NCBI GenBank assembly: GCA_013399305.1
Contig: VXAI01000277.1
Location: forward strand, 1-64,000
DNA from: Rostratula benghalensis
Lineage: Eukaryota > Chordata > Aves > Charadriiformes > Rostratulidae
Reading direction: 5' to 3'
Length of the DNA stretch: 64,000 bases
Of this stretch, positions 1-12,079 are shown one piece after another (the first letter of the stretch is position 1; the number at the start of each line of letters is the position of its first letter). Position numbers and translations under genes: made by a program. Under the pieces are notes generated by a model. That model made no database searches, had not been told where the DNA came from, and saw only the letters and a program-made list of their open reading frames with translations.

Positions 1-963
1 TTTGTACGAGAGGACAGCGTAGGCTGCTTTACAGTGAGGCTGCCTTCCCACTATGCCAATTAAGTATAATCTCAGCAACTCAACTGCTTTTTTTCTGGAG
101 CTGGAGCCATTTAGCCCACCCAGAGGCATTTTGTGCCCTGGCTGTAGAGCTTGGTGGAGCTGAACATGGTCCTTGTTTTTCCTATCTCACACAAAGCTGA
201 GATCCCCAAACTCCCATTTAGCCACTCTTATATTTAGCACTTCCTCCTGCAACATCACCACCCCTTCCTCCTCCTCCAGGACAGCGGCTCCCGTCATTTC
301 AAGACACTTGCAAGTGAAAGGGCAGCAGAGCAAAGCAAGGAAATAGACTGAGCAGCTTTCCCTCTTTGTGATGCAGCTAAACATGGGCAGCATTACAGTG
401 CGCTCCTTTCTAAGCAAAAGTAAGTAAAATAAAAAGGATCTTCTTTATGAAAGGCAACACCAGCTTTCCCTGGGGAGTGCCTTCTGTGGGTTGTGTGCCC
501 TTGTGCTGAGCACTGCTGGGTTACACACCTCGGATGTTGGCTGTGCACCTCCTGGAAGGTGCTCAAGCACCCTCTTTTATTTTCTTGATTTGTGTTTTTT
601 CCTGGTAAACTTTTCTTTATGGAGCTAGCTGTGTGGGGAGTGGGGTTGGAAATCAGTCCAGAAATTTGTTGTTATGATGACTTAGTATATATTGGCTGCT
701 AACAACACCCATGGTGTCCTACAGGTTTTTCACTGTTCAAGAACGGGCAATCCCAGCCCTGAGGAATAACTCCAAGCTCAAGAAGTGAACTGAAGAGCGA
801 ATAGAAATTAAGAGCAACAATTTCTGTAAAGAATCACATCTATGTGCTATTGGGAGCACATCACGGCACCTTGTTGCATGGTGACCCTATTGTTGCATGA
901 CTTCTCCCCTCCAACCCCAGCTGGTCAGCTGCAGGATTTGTGTGCAGCCCTGGGTGAAACAGA

Positions 964-991
964 ACGTACTTATCCTCTGACGTACTTATCC
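964..991. repeat. Direct repeat acgtacttatcc, period 16 bp
   Basis: Copies at 964-975 and 980-991. Each contains cttatc, the reverse complement of the GATA-factor motif GATAAG. Confidence 0.85.
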
Positions 992-1078
992 AGAACTGAC
1001 ACCCTCTGGGGCTGTGGTCCTTTGCTCAGCTAAGAGTGGGGTGACCGTGGGACCCCCGGCATGGCCACAGAACAAAAG

Positions 1079-1104
1079 GTGCAAGGATGGGTTGTGCAAG
1101 GATG
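1079..1104. repeat. Direct repeat gtgcaaggatg, period 15 bp
   Basis: The 11-mer occurs at 1079-1089 and 1094-1104; a second short repeat, tgaggctt, follows directly. Confidence 0.75.
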
Positions 1105-1359
1105 AGGCTTATCTGAGGCTTTATTCACAATAGCAGCATTTAATAGTGGTAGGCATTAATGGAGACGTGGGCTATAAGTGTGGCAGTACGGCATGTCATG
1201 TCAGAACACGAATTAACCCTGCTGGTGAGGAGGATGGTACTAAATCCTTCAAGTGGACATCTTGAAAAACGTGCTAGGTTGGAGACAGGTTAGGGTTGGG
1301 GATTGCTTTTGCAACAATCACTTTTTTGTTGTGGCGAGACCTCTCTTTCCTGGAGTCAA

Positions 1360-1590
1360 AGTGCAAAAATACAATCAAGCTTCTATTATGCCCATAACTT
1401 GCCTGTATGATTTTATGCTTTATGCTTGTTGATAGATTGCTCTAATGATTGTGTTGACATTCATTTAATGGTATTCACTGGCACTTTCATTTAATAAAAG
1501 TCTTTTCTCACTTTGAACTGCAGCATTTTCTCCTATGTGGCCTTTATTACTAATTAAAAGTAAACGCCTTTCTTGAGAACATTTCATTGC
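1360..1590. promoter_or_regulatory. Candidate conserved noncoding element (homeodomain-site rich)
   Basis: A non-repetitive, AT-rich block with several homeodomain-type cores: TAATGATT (1443-1450), TTAAT within 1461-1470, TTTATTAC (1543-1550) and TAATTA (1551-1556). It has no open reading frame of note. This is a composition-based impression; conservation was not tested. Confidence 0.2.
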
Positions 1591-1599
1591 CATGCAGAT

Positions 1600-4500
1600 G
1601 AAGCCAGCACCTTCAAATGGATTTTTTCCATGTTTTATTTCTTTAAATGTATTACCTCCTAAAGCCTGATGAAGTAAGAATTTGAGTAACTATTTTTGAA
1701 AAGTAGAATTCACTGATAAGGTTAAGATAATCAGTTCAGATTCTTATCCTCTCAATTTAACTACTTTGGCTTATTTAAATAGGGGGAAAAAGCAACTTGC
1801 AATTCAACAAGAACTGCTTCTCCAGAGGTTTGCACTTATGTTAGTTTTGGACTGGGTTCAAGCAGTGAACTTTTATCAGGTGCCTTTATCCTGTCAGCAC
1901 TTCCATGCTCTGAGTTCTCATTTTGACTTTTCAGCCCATATGAGCCTGCTGAAACAGTCCTTGTCACAACAGTTGTGTCCAAATATGCAGAGCTAGCTTT
2001 TCAGTCAGTTCACCTGGGGATGCTCAGGACTGCTTTCCAGCCTCAGCTGCCTCACTTGTGCTTGCATTTTGATGCCAAGTACCTATGGAAAAATTCCGAT
2101 GCCATGCTGCTTCCTAAAGAAATCACCTCAGTCGGATGCCTAGACTTCAAGAAGTGTATGAAATTCTTCTTTCCAGATGAAAATCCCATGCCTTTGTGGT
2201 TTTGTGTGGGATTAAACCCCTTTACTCTCCTTGCTCTCACCTTCCTGATAGAGACTGCTGCTTTTGTTACCATTTTCCCTCCCTTTTCCCCTTCTTTTTG
2301 TCTGTCTCTACATTGTCTTTATTTACTAACTGATACTCCCATCCTGGTCTACCAAGCGACAATGTGTTCACATTCATAGGTCCCTGTAAGACCCATTTTC
2401 CCTGTAATGCCCGCAAAAGGAGCGTGCATCTAAATGAAAGCTTTAGGTGCTTCCTTCGTTTGGGCTTTCCATATGCCTGTGTGCTCCAGTCTTGTCTTTG
2501 AACTTTTTAGTCTCTAGAGCTGTGTCCTACTTTTTATGTCTTGGGAAAAGTTGAAAGGAGTAAGTGATTAATAATAAAATTTTTAAAGCCATAATGAAAG
2601 GGTATAACTCCCGTGATGAAAAACCCCTTTCCTCTCATTTGACTCAGAAGTTCCCGACAAGGACTGATGAAACACACTAGCGAAAGGATGTCTGGAGCTA
2701 AGATGTCACCATGACCCACGAGACTCTTCACTAGCAACATCCAACAGCCTCCCATATGGGAGAGGGGAATGCTCCAAAACTGACCCCTCCTCCTTGTGAT
2801 TCCCAGTGGCAATTCAGTTTGCCTGCCTGTTCTGTGCCTTGGGAGACACTTGCACAGCCCCAAGATCCCTTTGTTCTTTCTGTCCAGTTTCCACTGATGA
2901 GCAACAGATCGTGGAGGCTGCAGGGGTCTGGCCATGGTAACTCAGTTGGTCTGTTCCAGGACAAGCAGCAGAGTTGGACTCCCCTTGACTCATGAATCTT
3001 ACTAATGGGCAATCAATGACACGATGCTGCCATTGATGTGCAAGCCACAGAAGCAAGCTGGAATGGAAGAAAGGAAAGTAAAAAAAAAAAAAAGAAAAGA
3101 AAGAAAAGAAAAGAGAGGACTTCCAGCTTGTCTCAGGGAGGCATCCTACTCCAAATTAGGCAAGCAGAGCGGCTCCAGGCTCGTAGGTGGGCATGCAGTA
3201 CCTGTGCACAGCAGAGTCCAGGTTGCAAAAGCCACTGAAGGATGGTTTGCAGTGAAGGCACCAAAGCTGCAGTGCTGCCCAGCCCCACAAGGATTGTTTT
3301 TATCACAAAACTGCATGCACCGTGCCCAAAGCCTGTGCCAGCAGCGTTTGCATCTGGCCCAACTATGAATAACTTCAACTAAGGAAAGGTGATAAGTGAA
3401 ATCTCAACACCTAGAATTCATATATCTGCAGCCACATTTAGCAATGCCTCAGTTGATTAGATGCTACCTGGCTCTCTGAGCACCCACAAACTCAGCGCCA
3501 CAGACAATCCCAAAGCTTTAGTTTCAAGCACTTAATCATGAACAGTGTGGCTGAAACATTGGAAACAGAATGGTGGCTTGTACCTTGTCTTTCTGAATAC
3601 AGGGGCTCCCCTGGCCCCGGCAGTGTAGTCGTCACAGATGGGGCGAAGAAACAATGTCTTCTCACCAGCCTATCAAGGACTGCTTTAGCTGCTTCAGCTG
3701 CTTTTAGTTTTCAGCTGTTGTCCATGCAGCCCATGTTTTCTCATTCCCAGGGTTGCTTCCAAAGCCGGCAGGCAGCTCGGAGAGGGGGAGGTAAGCGGTG
3801 AGATGGTTTCTCATGGGAGACAGGAAGGAGGACAGTCTCTCTGCTGCGTGTTTACAAACAGAAAGGCTGGTTTGGAATTTCAAAATAGCTATGGAAACTT
3901 TTATTTCAGGTTACATCTAAAAAACCTCCAACACTCTGAGGGTCAGGCTTTATTCTCAGTAAAATTTCTTTCACAATCATTAAAACCATGGGCTGTTTGC
4001 ACTCTTGAGAAAAAAATCTGCTGTAGCTACTTGTGTAAATTTGTGCAAATAAGTGAAGATTTGCTTCACTTGGGGGGTCTGTGTCTTGTGCAGTGGAAGA
4101 GAGGGACCAGTGGGGAGGAGATGAGCATGCCATCCCTGCAGCCTTCTGCACCTCATGGAGCCACCTCACCCGGACAGCACAGACGTGGGAGAAACAGCAC
4201 TGAATGCTGGACGAGAGTTAGCAGCATCAAATATTTTTTTATTGGCAAGCTCAATATGATTCAGCCAGCTGTAGGAGCATTGCAGAAAAGCCTCATGGAA
4301 CAGATCCCACCCTGCTGTTGTGTTTCTGCAGGCTTTTGGGGCTGACATCAGCATTTGATGAGCTGATCCATCACCCAGGGTTTATCCCCAGAGAAACAGG
4401 GAACTAACTTGCCACGCAGCACTAACCGCTAATTTTAATGACAGCTAGCTCACCATGGCATGAACAAAATGAATTATTTCATTTTCTGGGATCTACTGAC

Positions 4501-7420
4501 TAGAAATACTTCTTGAGGAAAATGTTAAGTGGGTATCTTATAGACACTCACACTTCCAGCATTTTAAACTGCAGCACCACTGCCCAGTTTCCAAGGATAA
4601 TGTCATCTGTGCTGTTTCTCCCATTTATGCCTGGATCTATGACAAACATGAATAAGCTGCTTTCACCTTCATTTTCAGACACTCTATCTGCAAAACATCA
4701 TCCCACCGTGCTCTCTTTCTCTGGCCACCACACACTGACTCACCCTTGCTGCTCTGTCCTGAGGGACACATCAACACTATGGTTTTGTCTTTCCTTTTGG
4801 GAGTGATCTCTCTGCTCCATTTACAGATTCTCTTTCTTGGGCTTTATTATTCTTCATTTTTTCCTCAGGTTTCCCTCCCTTTGGAGCTCATCCTTTCATG
4901 TTCTTGGACTGCAGACTGGAAGCAGAGATTGGCTGTCTGATGCTCACCTGGAGATTGGTTTCCCCTAGATGTTCAGATGACTGGGGGTTTCTAAACAAGT
5001 TTTTCCAGAAGCAGACTCCGGACCTGAAGTTTCAGTCTTACATCCACTTCTGTGTCTTTTCCAGTGTCACAAACATTTCCTCGTTTATTTTTCGGTATTT
5101 AATCCTAACCTAGTGAATTCCAAATATTTAAGCTTGAGTAGAAAAGAACTGTTGTGATTCCGTATTAAAGGATCAGGGTAGCTTTATATAACCACCCGTA
5201 ATATTTAAAACATCTGGAATCTGGACTATCTTAGTGCTCAGGGTTTCATCTTTTATTCCATCAATTAGTGGAGATTAACAGAACTAAGTGAGGTGACTTG
5301 GATTTCCTCCACATTCTGTCACAAGGGCTGCTGGATCTCAACAGATCTGGTTTCCATATGCAGGCATGATTGGCCACCAGACACAGGGGCTACTACTTTA
5401 TAGATCTATGTATCTATATTGATTTTTTTTTTCCACTTTGCAAGAAGCCTGGGACAGGATACTCTCTTTGCTGTAGCCAGGCATGATTTCTGGGGTTAAT
5501 TATGCTTAGAAAAGGTAGTAAAGCATTTTCTGTGGAGGCGACTGGCTGCTGGCCACACACTAATCTTTTTTTAAAATGTCCCTCATTACCTATGCAGCCA
5601 GTTTACCTTGGTAGAGCCCAGAGAAAGGTCCCAGAACTGACACTTTCTTCTGCTTGCAAATCTGCAACCTCCTCCTTGGGTTCAGGGAGAGGTTTACAGA
5701 GCCATAGTTGCTGCAGAGATCTACAGTGTCACTCTTCCCCGTTGTCACTAGGACTCAAAATAGGGTAAACCAACAAGAAAAGTGCTTAGTTGTATTTACA
5801 AAGCTGAAAAAACCTGGAGGTACAGAGCAATTTTTATTTTAGTGTCACTGTGTTGGGGCACCTGTGAAGTGGTGCTTGGCAGCAATAATAATTTTCATTT
5901 CCCTATAGACCGTGGCACCTGAGCTGACAGCCAGTGCATTTTAAGACGGATTTGAGCAGTATACGTGCTCCTGTCTTGACTCTCACTGCACTCCCTGGGA
6001 CATGGCTTTGCTGAAAGGTGACAGAGACATCGTAATACTTTGGGGGTGTTTTTGTTCCTGCTGCCAGGCACATCATATAAGTCTGGAAGAAAAATGCAGC
6101 CTGGCACACCCTCTTCCTACCCCCTGGGTTTCACTGTAGGAAGTCTGGAGGTGTTGCAGCTCTGGAGGTGGCTGCACAGCACTGGCAAACCATTGCAGAG
6201 ACAGAGAAACATCCAGCAACGTCAGCATTAAATAAGGCATCCTAAAATCTGTTTCAGAAAACAACTGCAGACTGTATAGTGCAGTGTACATGATTTTCTT
6301 TTAAAGTTAGGGAATAAAGAGGGAGGGAGAAAAAAGACAACCTGTCTACACAGAAGATTTTAGAAAGTGGATTAATTCAGTTCAGCTCTAAACCAGTGCA
6401 GGATTTTAGATCTGGGGTTCTTCACAAGCCATCCATTATAAGTTGTTAATGAGTTCTGTAAAGTTCTTTGTAAAATAAGGGAAAAAAAGGATGCTGGTGC
6501 CTCATTGTTTCTGTTTTCATGATGCTACAGGCACAACCTCCCTCAGCAGTGAGGTCTTCCTTGGCTTTTATCATCCAAGATTGCCCTAGCACTGATGAGT
6601 TAACAAGATCTGACAAGATCACAACACAGGGCAGCATACCTGCAGGTAAAACAGAGGTCGCTTTGGAGTCATTTTCTCACAGTCTGGAGCACATACATGT
6701 TCAGCTCTGAGAGGTTTTTCAGCAGCAAGGGGTGACAAGGTCCAGTAAATGCTGTTGCACCAGTTTGATGAAGATGTACCTGTATCCCCTTCACAAGCTG
6801 CTCGAAGCAGCTGTTTATGCACCATCACCAGGACAAACTCTATGTGTTTGTATTGGCAAATGAGTTAATGGCTAAGATAAGTTAGCAGCCAGCTGTCAGA
6901 TGCAGAAGAAGCAAGCACAAAGCCTACTCCTTTGTGTAACTTAAAAAGCAATGACAGCTGGTCTGAACAGCATGCCTGTTGAAAACTGTGGTGTCCACTG
7001 CGACCCATCATTAAGGTAAACAGTTGCCTGTAGTGTTGGGATGTAACTTGTCTCCACTGGAGCCACCCAGGACTAACATGCTATGCCTGGATCATGTATT
7101 TTCAGAGCAGGACCCTCTCTTTGTTATGGAATTCTGTATAGGCTTGCTCTTAGGTAACATTGCTTGTCACCTTTTGCCTTATCTCAAAGAAAGCTCCACT
7201 GTGCTTGCCCTTCTAATGTTGTTTATTTCATTCTCTTGGTAGGGCACTCTCTGATTTAATTTTCTCTCTCCACTACCATACCTGTGTTTGCTCAATGGAA
7301 GAACACTTTTAAATAATCATGCAAAAGGCAAAAATCACCTGGTTAGACTAAGTTTATGTAACATAAGCCCCTTTTGATTCACTCACTAGGAGCACTAGGA
7401 AGGCAGGGGTGTAACACTTG
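1600..7420. other. No recognisable gene
   Basis: Unique sequence with pyrimidine-rich patches (about 2.27-2.30 kb) and the A-rich run at 3.08 kb. The longest frame (3803-4345, +, 180 codons) has no recognisable domain and no flanking gene structure. Confidence 0.55.
3080..3119. repeat. A-rich homopurine run
   Basis: Fourteen A followed by GAAAA/GAAA units and GAGAGGA, 40 bases without a pyrimidine. Confidence 0.9.
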
Positions 7421-7423
7421 TGT

Positions 7424-7475
7424 TACCAACTTCTCTACAGAGCACCTGTCTACCAACTTCTCTACAGAGCACCTG
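7424..7475. repeat. Tandem duplication, period 27 bp, two copies
   Basis: The 25-mer beginning taccaacttctctacagagc occurs at 7424-7448 and 7451-7475 with no mismatch. The identity suggests a recent event. Confidence 0.95.
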
Positions 7476-7479
7476 GCTA

Positions 7480-10390
7480 CATGCCTCACCTCCCTTTTAG
7501 CTTACCAAATCATAAACAATCTCTTTGGAGCCTGGATATCATCTGTTTTGGTCCAGTCAGGTACTGGGCAGAGGCTGATGGTTAAATATTAGTGGTTTCC
7601 CACGTCTGCAATACAGTATAGCAGAATTTGAGAACAGTCAGGTGTGTCATGACCATGCAAACAGCACATAAGCCAGCAAACTTAGTGTATTTTTCCTGGA
7701 GTGAATATGATTTTCTGAGCTTTTCCTGTCAACTGCAGACTTGCCTGTCATTCATGGAGGCAGACTGCAAATTTGCAAGGTCTATTTTCTTGAGCCAAAA
7801 TCTGAATACAAAAAAGTGTCTTCCAGCCGCAGTGGGAATAACAGCATCATAAAGACTGGGACCCATCTGAGCCCCCAGTTTGGGCTTGGCTCAGGGGAGG
7901 AATGCCTGTATTACGGACAGGGATGACAGACCTCAGCAGAAACTGTGGTACCCAGCAGTGCTGGAAAAGGGAAGCTCAGCCTGCCAGAAATTGGAGTCAG
8001 CCCCTGAGAGCATGAAAACTGCCTGTCAGAGACAACAAGCATAGGAAAGAGGGGTTTTTTTACCCTTTTATTATACTCTGCAGAACCATTAAGCCTGTCT
8101 GAGCAGAGCAGTTGGTGCACAGTCTCACAAAAATTCTGTGGTGGAGTCCTGGAAGGGAGATAATATAAAGCCAAGTTACATGTCAAGCTAGTTGCTGCAG
8201 TATGCTCTGTCTACCTCATCTTTATCTTTCCTACCACTTTCTCTAATGGAGAGAGATGCGACATCCCCATGTGACTGATCAGATTATTATCTATTAGGAT
8301 AACCAAGGCCTTTGGGGCACTTTGGGGTGCCCTTTCCCAGGGCTTTAGGAGACGTGCAAGCACAGCGAAGCAGTCTCTACCCCAAAGAGCCCATGCTATA
8401 AACCATAACAGTTATGGTTAGATAAAACAAGGAGATTGGGAGGTGGAAAGAGAAAGCAGTGAGACAGGTTTGGGTAGCATGTCAGCCAGTAATCTCAGCA
8501 CAGCACTCTAAGTGTTGGTGGAGCTGTAGCTGGTAAAAGAATGATTTGGGGGAGGTTGGCTTAGCGCTGTTTCTAATGGGGGCTCCTTCCCTAATGTGAG
8601 ACAGTCCAGAAGGGAAGCAGCAAGTTGCAGGAAAATGTGCTAGGGCTTTGCTGCGCTGTTGGGAGTTGGCACTATGGTAGCATCTGAGAGACAAGATGTT
8701 CTGAAGGCCATGGAAGCCAAGGCAAGCAGATACAAGCAAACTCCCATGCAGTGCCCTGCCTAATAGCTCTTTTTTTTCACTCTGAGGGTCCATAGTGTCT
8801 GTAGGGCAATAACATTGACTGCAGTTTCCCCCTCCCTCTTCCCTTTAATTTCCCTTCCTTCCTTTGTGCAAATAAAGAAAATGCACTGGGAATGCTTTTG
8901 AAGACAGTATGGTTGGGGTTTGCACTGGAATTTCATAAGGAAGCTTACGAGACATCATAAGATGTCTTTAGAAAAAGACTCTTTGAAGCTTTTATCTTCA
9001 TGCATTTACCTCTAGAATACACAGACTTTGCATTCAAGAAAAGCACTTTACAGGGAGAAAATTAAATACGTAATGACTTGCAGGAGACCAGGAGACTGTA
9101 TCCTGAGTTTTACTGTGGGCTAGCACCAGGGAAATTAAAATGCACACCTTGATTTTGGCATTTCTGTTTCATGACATAAAACAATCAAGTTAGTAGGAAT
9201 ATTTTATTATTGTCCCTTACAAATGAACTAGAAGCAGAATGCTGGAGATCAGTAGCGCTCATAATGGTGTAGTTGGTAGAAAATTCTGTTTCAATATTTC
9301 ACTTCAATTACAAGAGCTCATATTGCCTTAGGTGAGCGTGGTTAAAATAATCACATAATAACAGGTTATTGTGCAATGGACTGTAAAACCATCAGACAAG
9401 GGTGTAATGCTTTTTTTAGTGAAAACCAACTGAATGAAGTGCCTGAAGTATTTTTCTGTTATTTTCTGGTGTTCTCCTGAGTAGTTACTTTCTAATACAT
9501 GCTGAAGACATGCTGTAACTTCAGTTAGCAAAATACTGTTCACTTAAATGAAAACAAGAAAAATTATTATGTACAGCTGGATGAGTCACAACAGTTAGGA
9601 AGGCAGGAAACTTCAAAACCAATGTATTCTTCTGACAGTAACATACATCAAAAAGAGATAGTGAATACCAAGGCATGTGTGTCATGGAGAAAGTGAGAGG
9701 ACTGGTACTACAGTACTAGTATGGTCTCTTTAAACATTTATTAAACTAGTGAAGCTGTCTCTAGAAAGGAGGAGGCTGCACTAGATTGGCCTAAGGTGCC
9801 TTTACGCCTGTTCCACAACCACACCTCCATAAACCTGTTTCACCATAGCACAAGCAGCCTGCAGAGCAGATGTTGGCATAAGGCATCCTTGAGATTTTCT
9901 CTGCAGCTGTGAACAGGTGAGGACGTTCGGTATTTCTTGAGAGGCTGCTTCGGAGATCAAATGAACAAGTGTGTACCCTGACAGCCAAATTCTTACACAC
10001 AAAAGATACTGTAAAAACTGTGGCTCCAAAGGGCTGCTTGGTAGTTGCAGGGCTACACATAAAATTAAAAAACTTAAAAAACATAATTATAATTCAGTGC
10101 AGGCATTACGCTGCCTGTCTTTTGACCACATATGGATATTTCACCTGTACCTACCAGCTGTGGCCGTACTGCCGTTGGAATTATTTGTTTTTTCTTGTCA
10201 TGCTCTCCCTTTAGCCTAGAGCAAAGCATGACGACTCTGAAGCTATGGGAAATGGTTACCAAGGTAGGTCATGGATCAGTTCATCTCCCTTTCTCTGTCT
10301 CTGTTGGGAGAAATGGGTTCAGACGTGCTGGGAAATAAAGGGAGCCCAATTTGAGCTCAGATCTCAGAGGAGGTGATTTTTCCAAGCTAA
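7480..10390. other. No gene seen
   Basis: Unique AT-rich DNA, a pyrimidine-rich stretch at about 8.83-8.87 kb, and a possible CR1 tail at 9.77 kb. Confidence 0.6.
9770..9812 (+). mobile_element. Possible decayed CR1 3' tail
   Basis: 'ggaggctgcactagattg' followed by 'gcctaaggtgccttt' resembles the CR1 3' motif of the type ggttggactagatgacctctagaggtgccttcc, with several mismatches. It is too short and diverged to be sure. Confidence 0.35.
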
Positions 10391-10393
10391 CTA

Positions 10394-10414
10394 CCCCCAA
10401 CCCCCAACCCCCCC
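10394..10414. repeat. C-rich tract CCCCCAA x2 + C7
   Basis: Two CCCCCAA units are followed by seven C. The opposite strand has only three G runs, one short of a canonical four-run quadruplex unless C7 is counted as two. Confidence 0.85.
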
Positions 10415-10439
10415 TGTAGTCATGCAACAATGAGTAAAT

Positions 10440-10790
10440 GGTTTTAGTAGAAATACAGCATTAAAAAAATCTGCTGGTTTGCAACTGCGCAGAACAGTAC
10501 AATAATAATATGAATTTGCCATGGAATTAATTGCAGGTTATAGTTCAGCACTAATTTGTGCCTGATAAAATAATGAAAATAGCACTGAGGCAACAGCTCT
10601 GTCTCTTCTGAGTCATTACTTCAGCTATTACGTATCTGAATATTGTGAATCAGAAATAACATTGGGATTTATTTGCCACCATGCCAGACTTATTCTTCTC
10701 ATTGGAACGTATTTCATGACGTCTTGCTTTAGCATCTGTACAACCAGTTCCTATGCAAAATCTTGAGCTATAAATAAAACGTATAGTATA
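10440..10790. promoter_or_regulatory. Candidate conserved noncoding element
   Basis: Unique sequence containing GGAATTAATTGC, a CRE-like TGACGTC (10717-10723) and an octamer-like TATGCAAA, with no coding frame. It resembles distal developmental regulatory DNA in texture only; conservation is untested. Confidence 0.2.
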
Positions 10791-10842
10791 TAAATATATA
10801 CATATGTGTGTGTCTGTGTGTAAGCCTACATGTGTACATATA
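10785..10842. repeat. TA/TG-rich dinucleotide tract
   Basis: tatagtatataaatatata followed by catatgtgtgtgtctgtgtg and acatgtgtacatata: alternating purine-pyrimidine sequence of mixed units. Confidence 0.8.
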
Positions 10843-12050
10843 GGTTTTGCTACCTTGTAAATTCCTGAATGCCTTTAGAGAGAGGCTGCTTCGGTGGTGT
10901 ATGCTGCAAGCAGAAAACTCTCTTGTGAAGAAGAGGGGTGACGCCCGCAGCTCGCTGTTGTGTTCTGAGGCACAGTTCCTGCCCGCTGAAGGGATTGATT
11001 GCGCATAGGTTGCTGCTCCCCAAGCGGAAGTGAGAAGTCAGACAACACAGCAACTCCCTATCAACTCATACCTGCCATCATTAATCTTTCCCTGTGCCCT
11101 GGACTCATTCTTGTTTTATTTTGCTGTTAATGCTTCTCACCCGTTGTGCAGACCCACTCCTGCAGTAGCATCACAGCACTTAACTTCTGATACTTGCCAC
11201 TTGGCTGTCTGCAGCCAAACCATCCATGCCAGGTGGCTTATAGCTAGTGGAGAGAAGCAGGTACCTTCTGAGCATATTTCTGGCATTTCTATTTTAGACA
11301 TTTATTTGAAGATGAGGTATGCCACAGCCCAGCCTGCCTTGACTACACTGACTAGCTCCCCATGGTACTTGAATGGAGCCAATAGCAGGCAGTGTTAGCT
11401 GAGATGAAAAAAACAGTATTTAGCTAGACAAATCTCCCACTAGGTATTTAGCACTCTGTTACTGAAATATTTGATTTTCCAGCATACATTCTTCCTTACT
11501 TGAACTTTTATAAATGGTTTCTCAATGCCAGATTTGCTTTGCTTTTACTTTCCAGTGGCAGAATACTCTTTGGACAGCCTGTGACTATGAAAGTCCTCAA
11601 TCTCACCATTGAAAGAAACAGATATAACTAATTTGTCAGTACAGCAAAAATGCTCCCATAAATAGCAGGCTTATTTGGTAAAGGGTGGTTTTGTTAGGCA
11701 GGGAAGGGAGAGACATTTCAAGGCAATTTTGTCTCACTAGATATTTAGATTCAGAAATATCTTTATCCACTTTGGGAATGCATTTCCTGTTTTGACTTGC
11801 ACTCTAAATATATATAATTTTTAAATTACAGGTTTACGCCAAGAGAACAATTTAGTCAAGTATTACTTTTTTTGGAGAACACATCCTTGTTGTTACTCAT
11901 AAATTATGGCATGCATTCAGGCATAAAGAATGTACAGATATATTAATCAGAAACCATGGCCCACAGTAGGGGTTCTCTGCAGGAAACGGCTCCTCTGGAT
12001 GTGGGGGCAGTTGATACAGACCTGGCAAAATAGATGGCAAAGAAGGTTGA

Positions 12051-12079
12051 TTTGAGGTGTGGGGAGTTTGAGGTGTGGG
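12051..12079. repeat. Direct repeat tttgaggtgtggg, period 16 bp
   Basis: Copies at 12051-12063 and 12067-12079. Each contains AGGTGTG, a T-box half-site-like motif; function is not shown. Confidence 0.8.

Larger units (their letters stand above)
1..1340. other. No gene seen
   Basis: Unique AT-rich DNA. Open frames are below 80 codons and look random. It holds only the two small direct repeats near 0.97 and 1.08 kb. Confidence 0.6.

Noticed and set aside
3803..4345. Longest + strand open frame (180 codons)
   Set aside because: No recognisable domain, signal or partner exon. One frame of about this length is near chance expectation for 64 kb over six frames.
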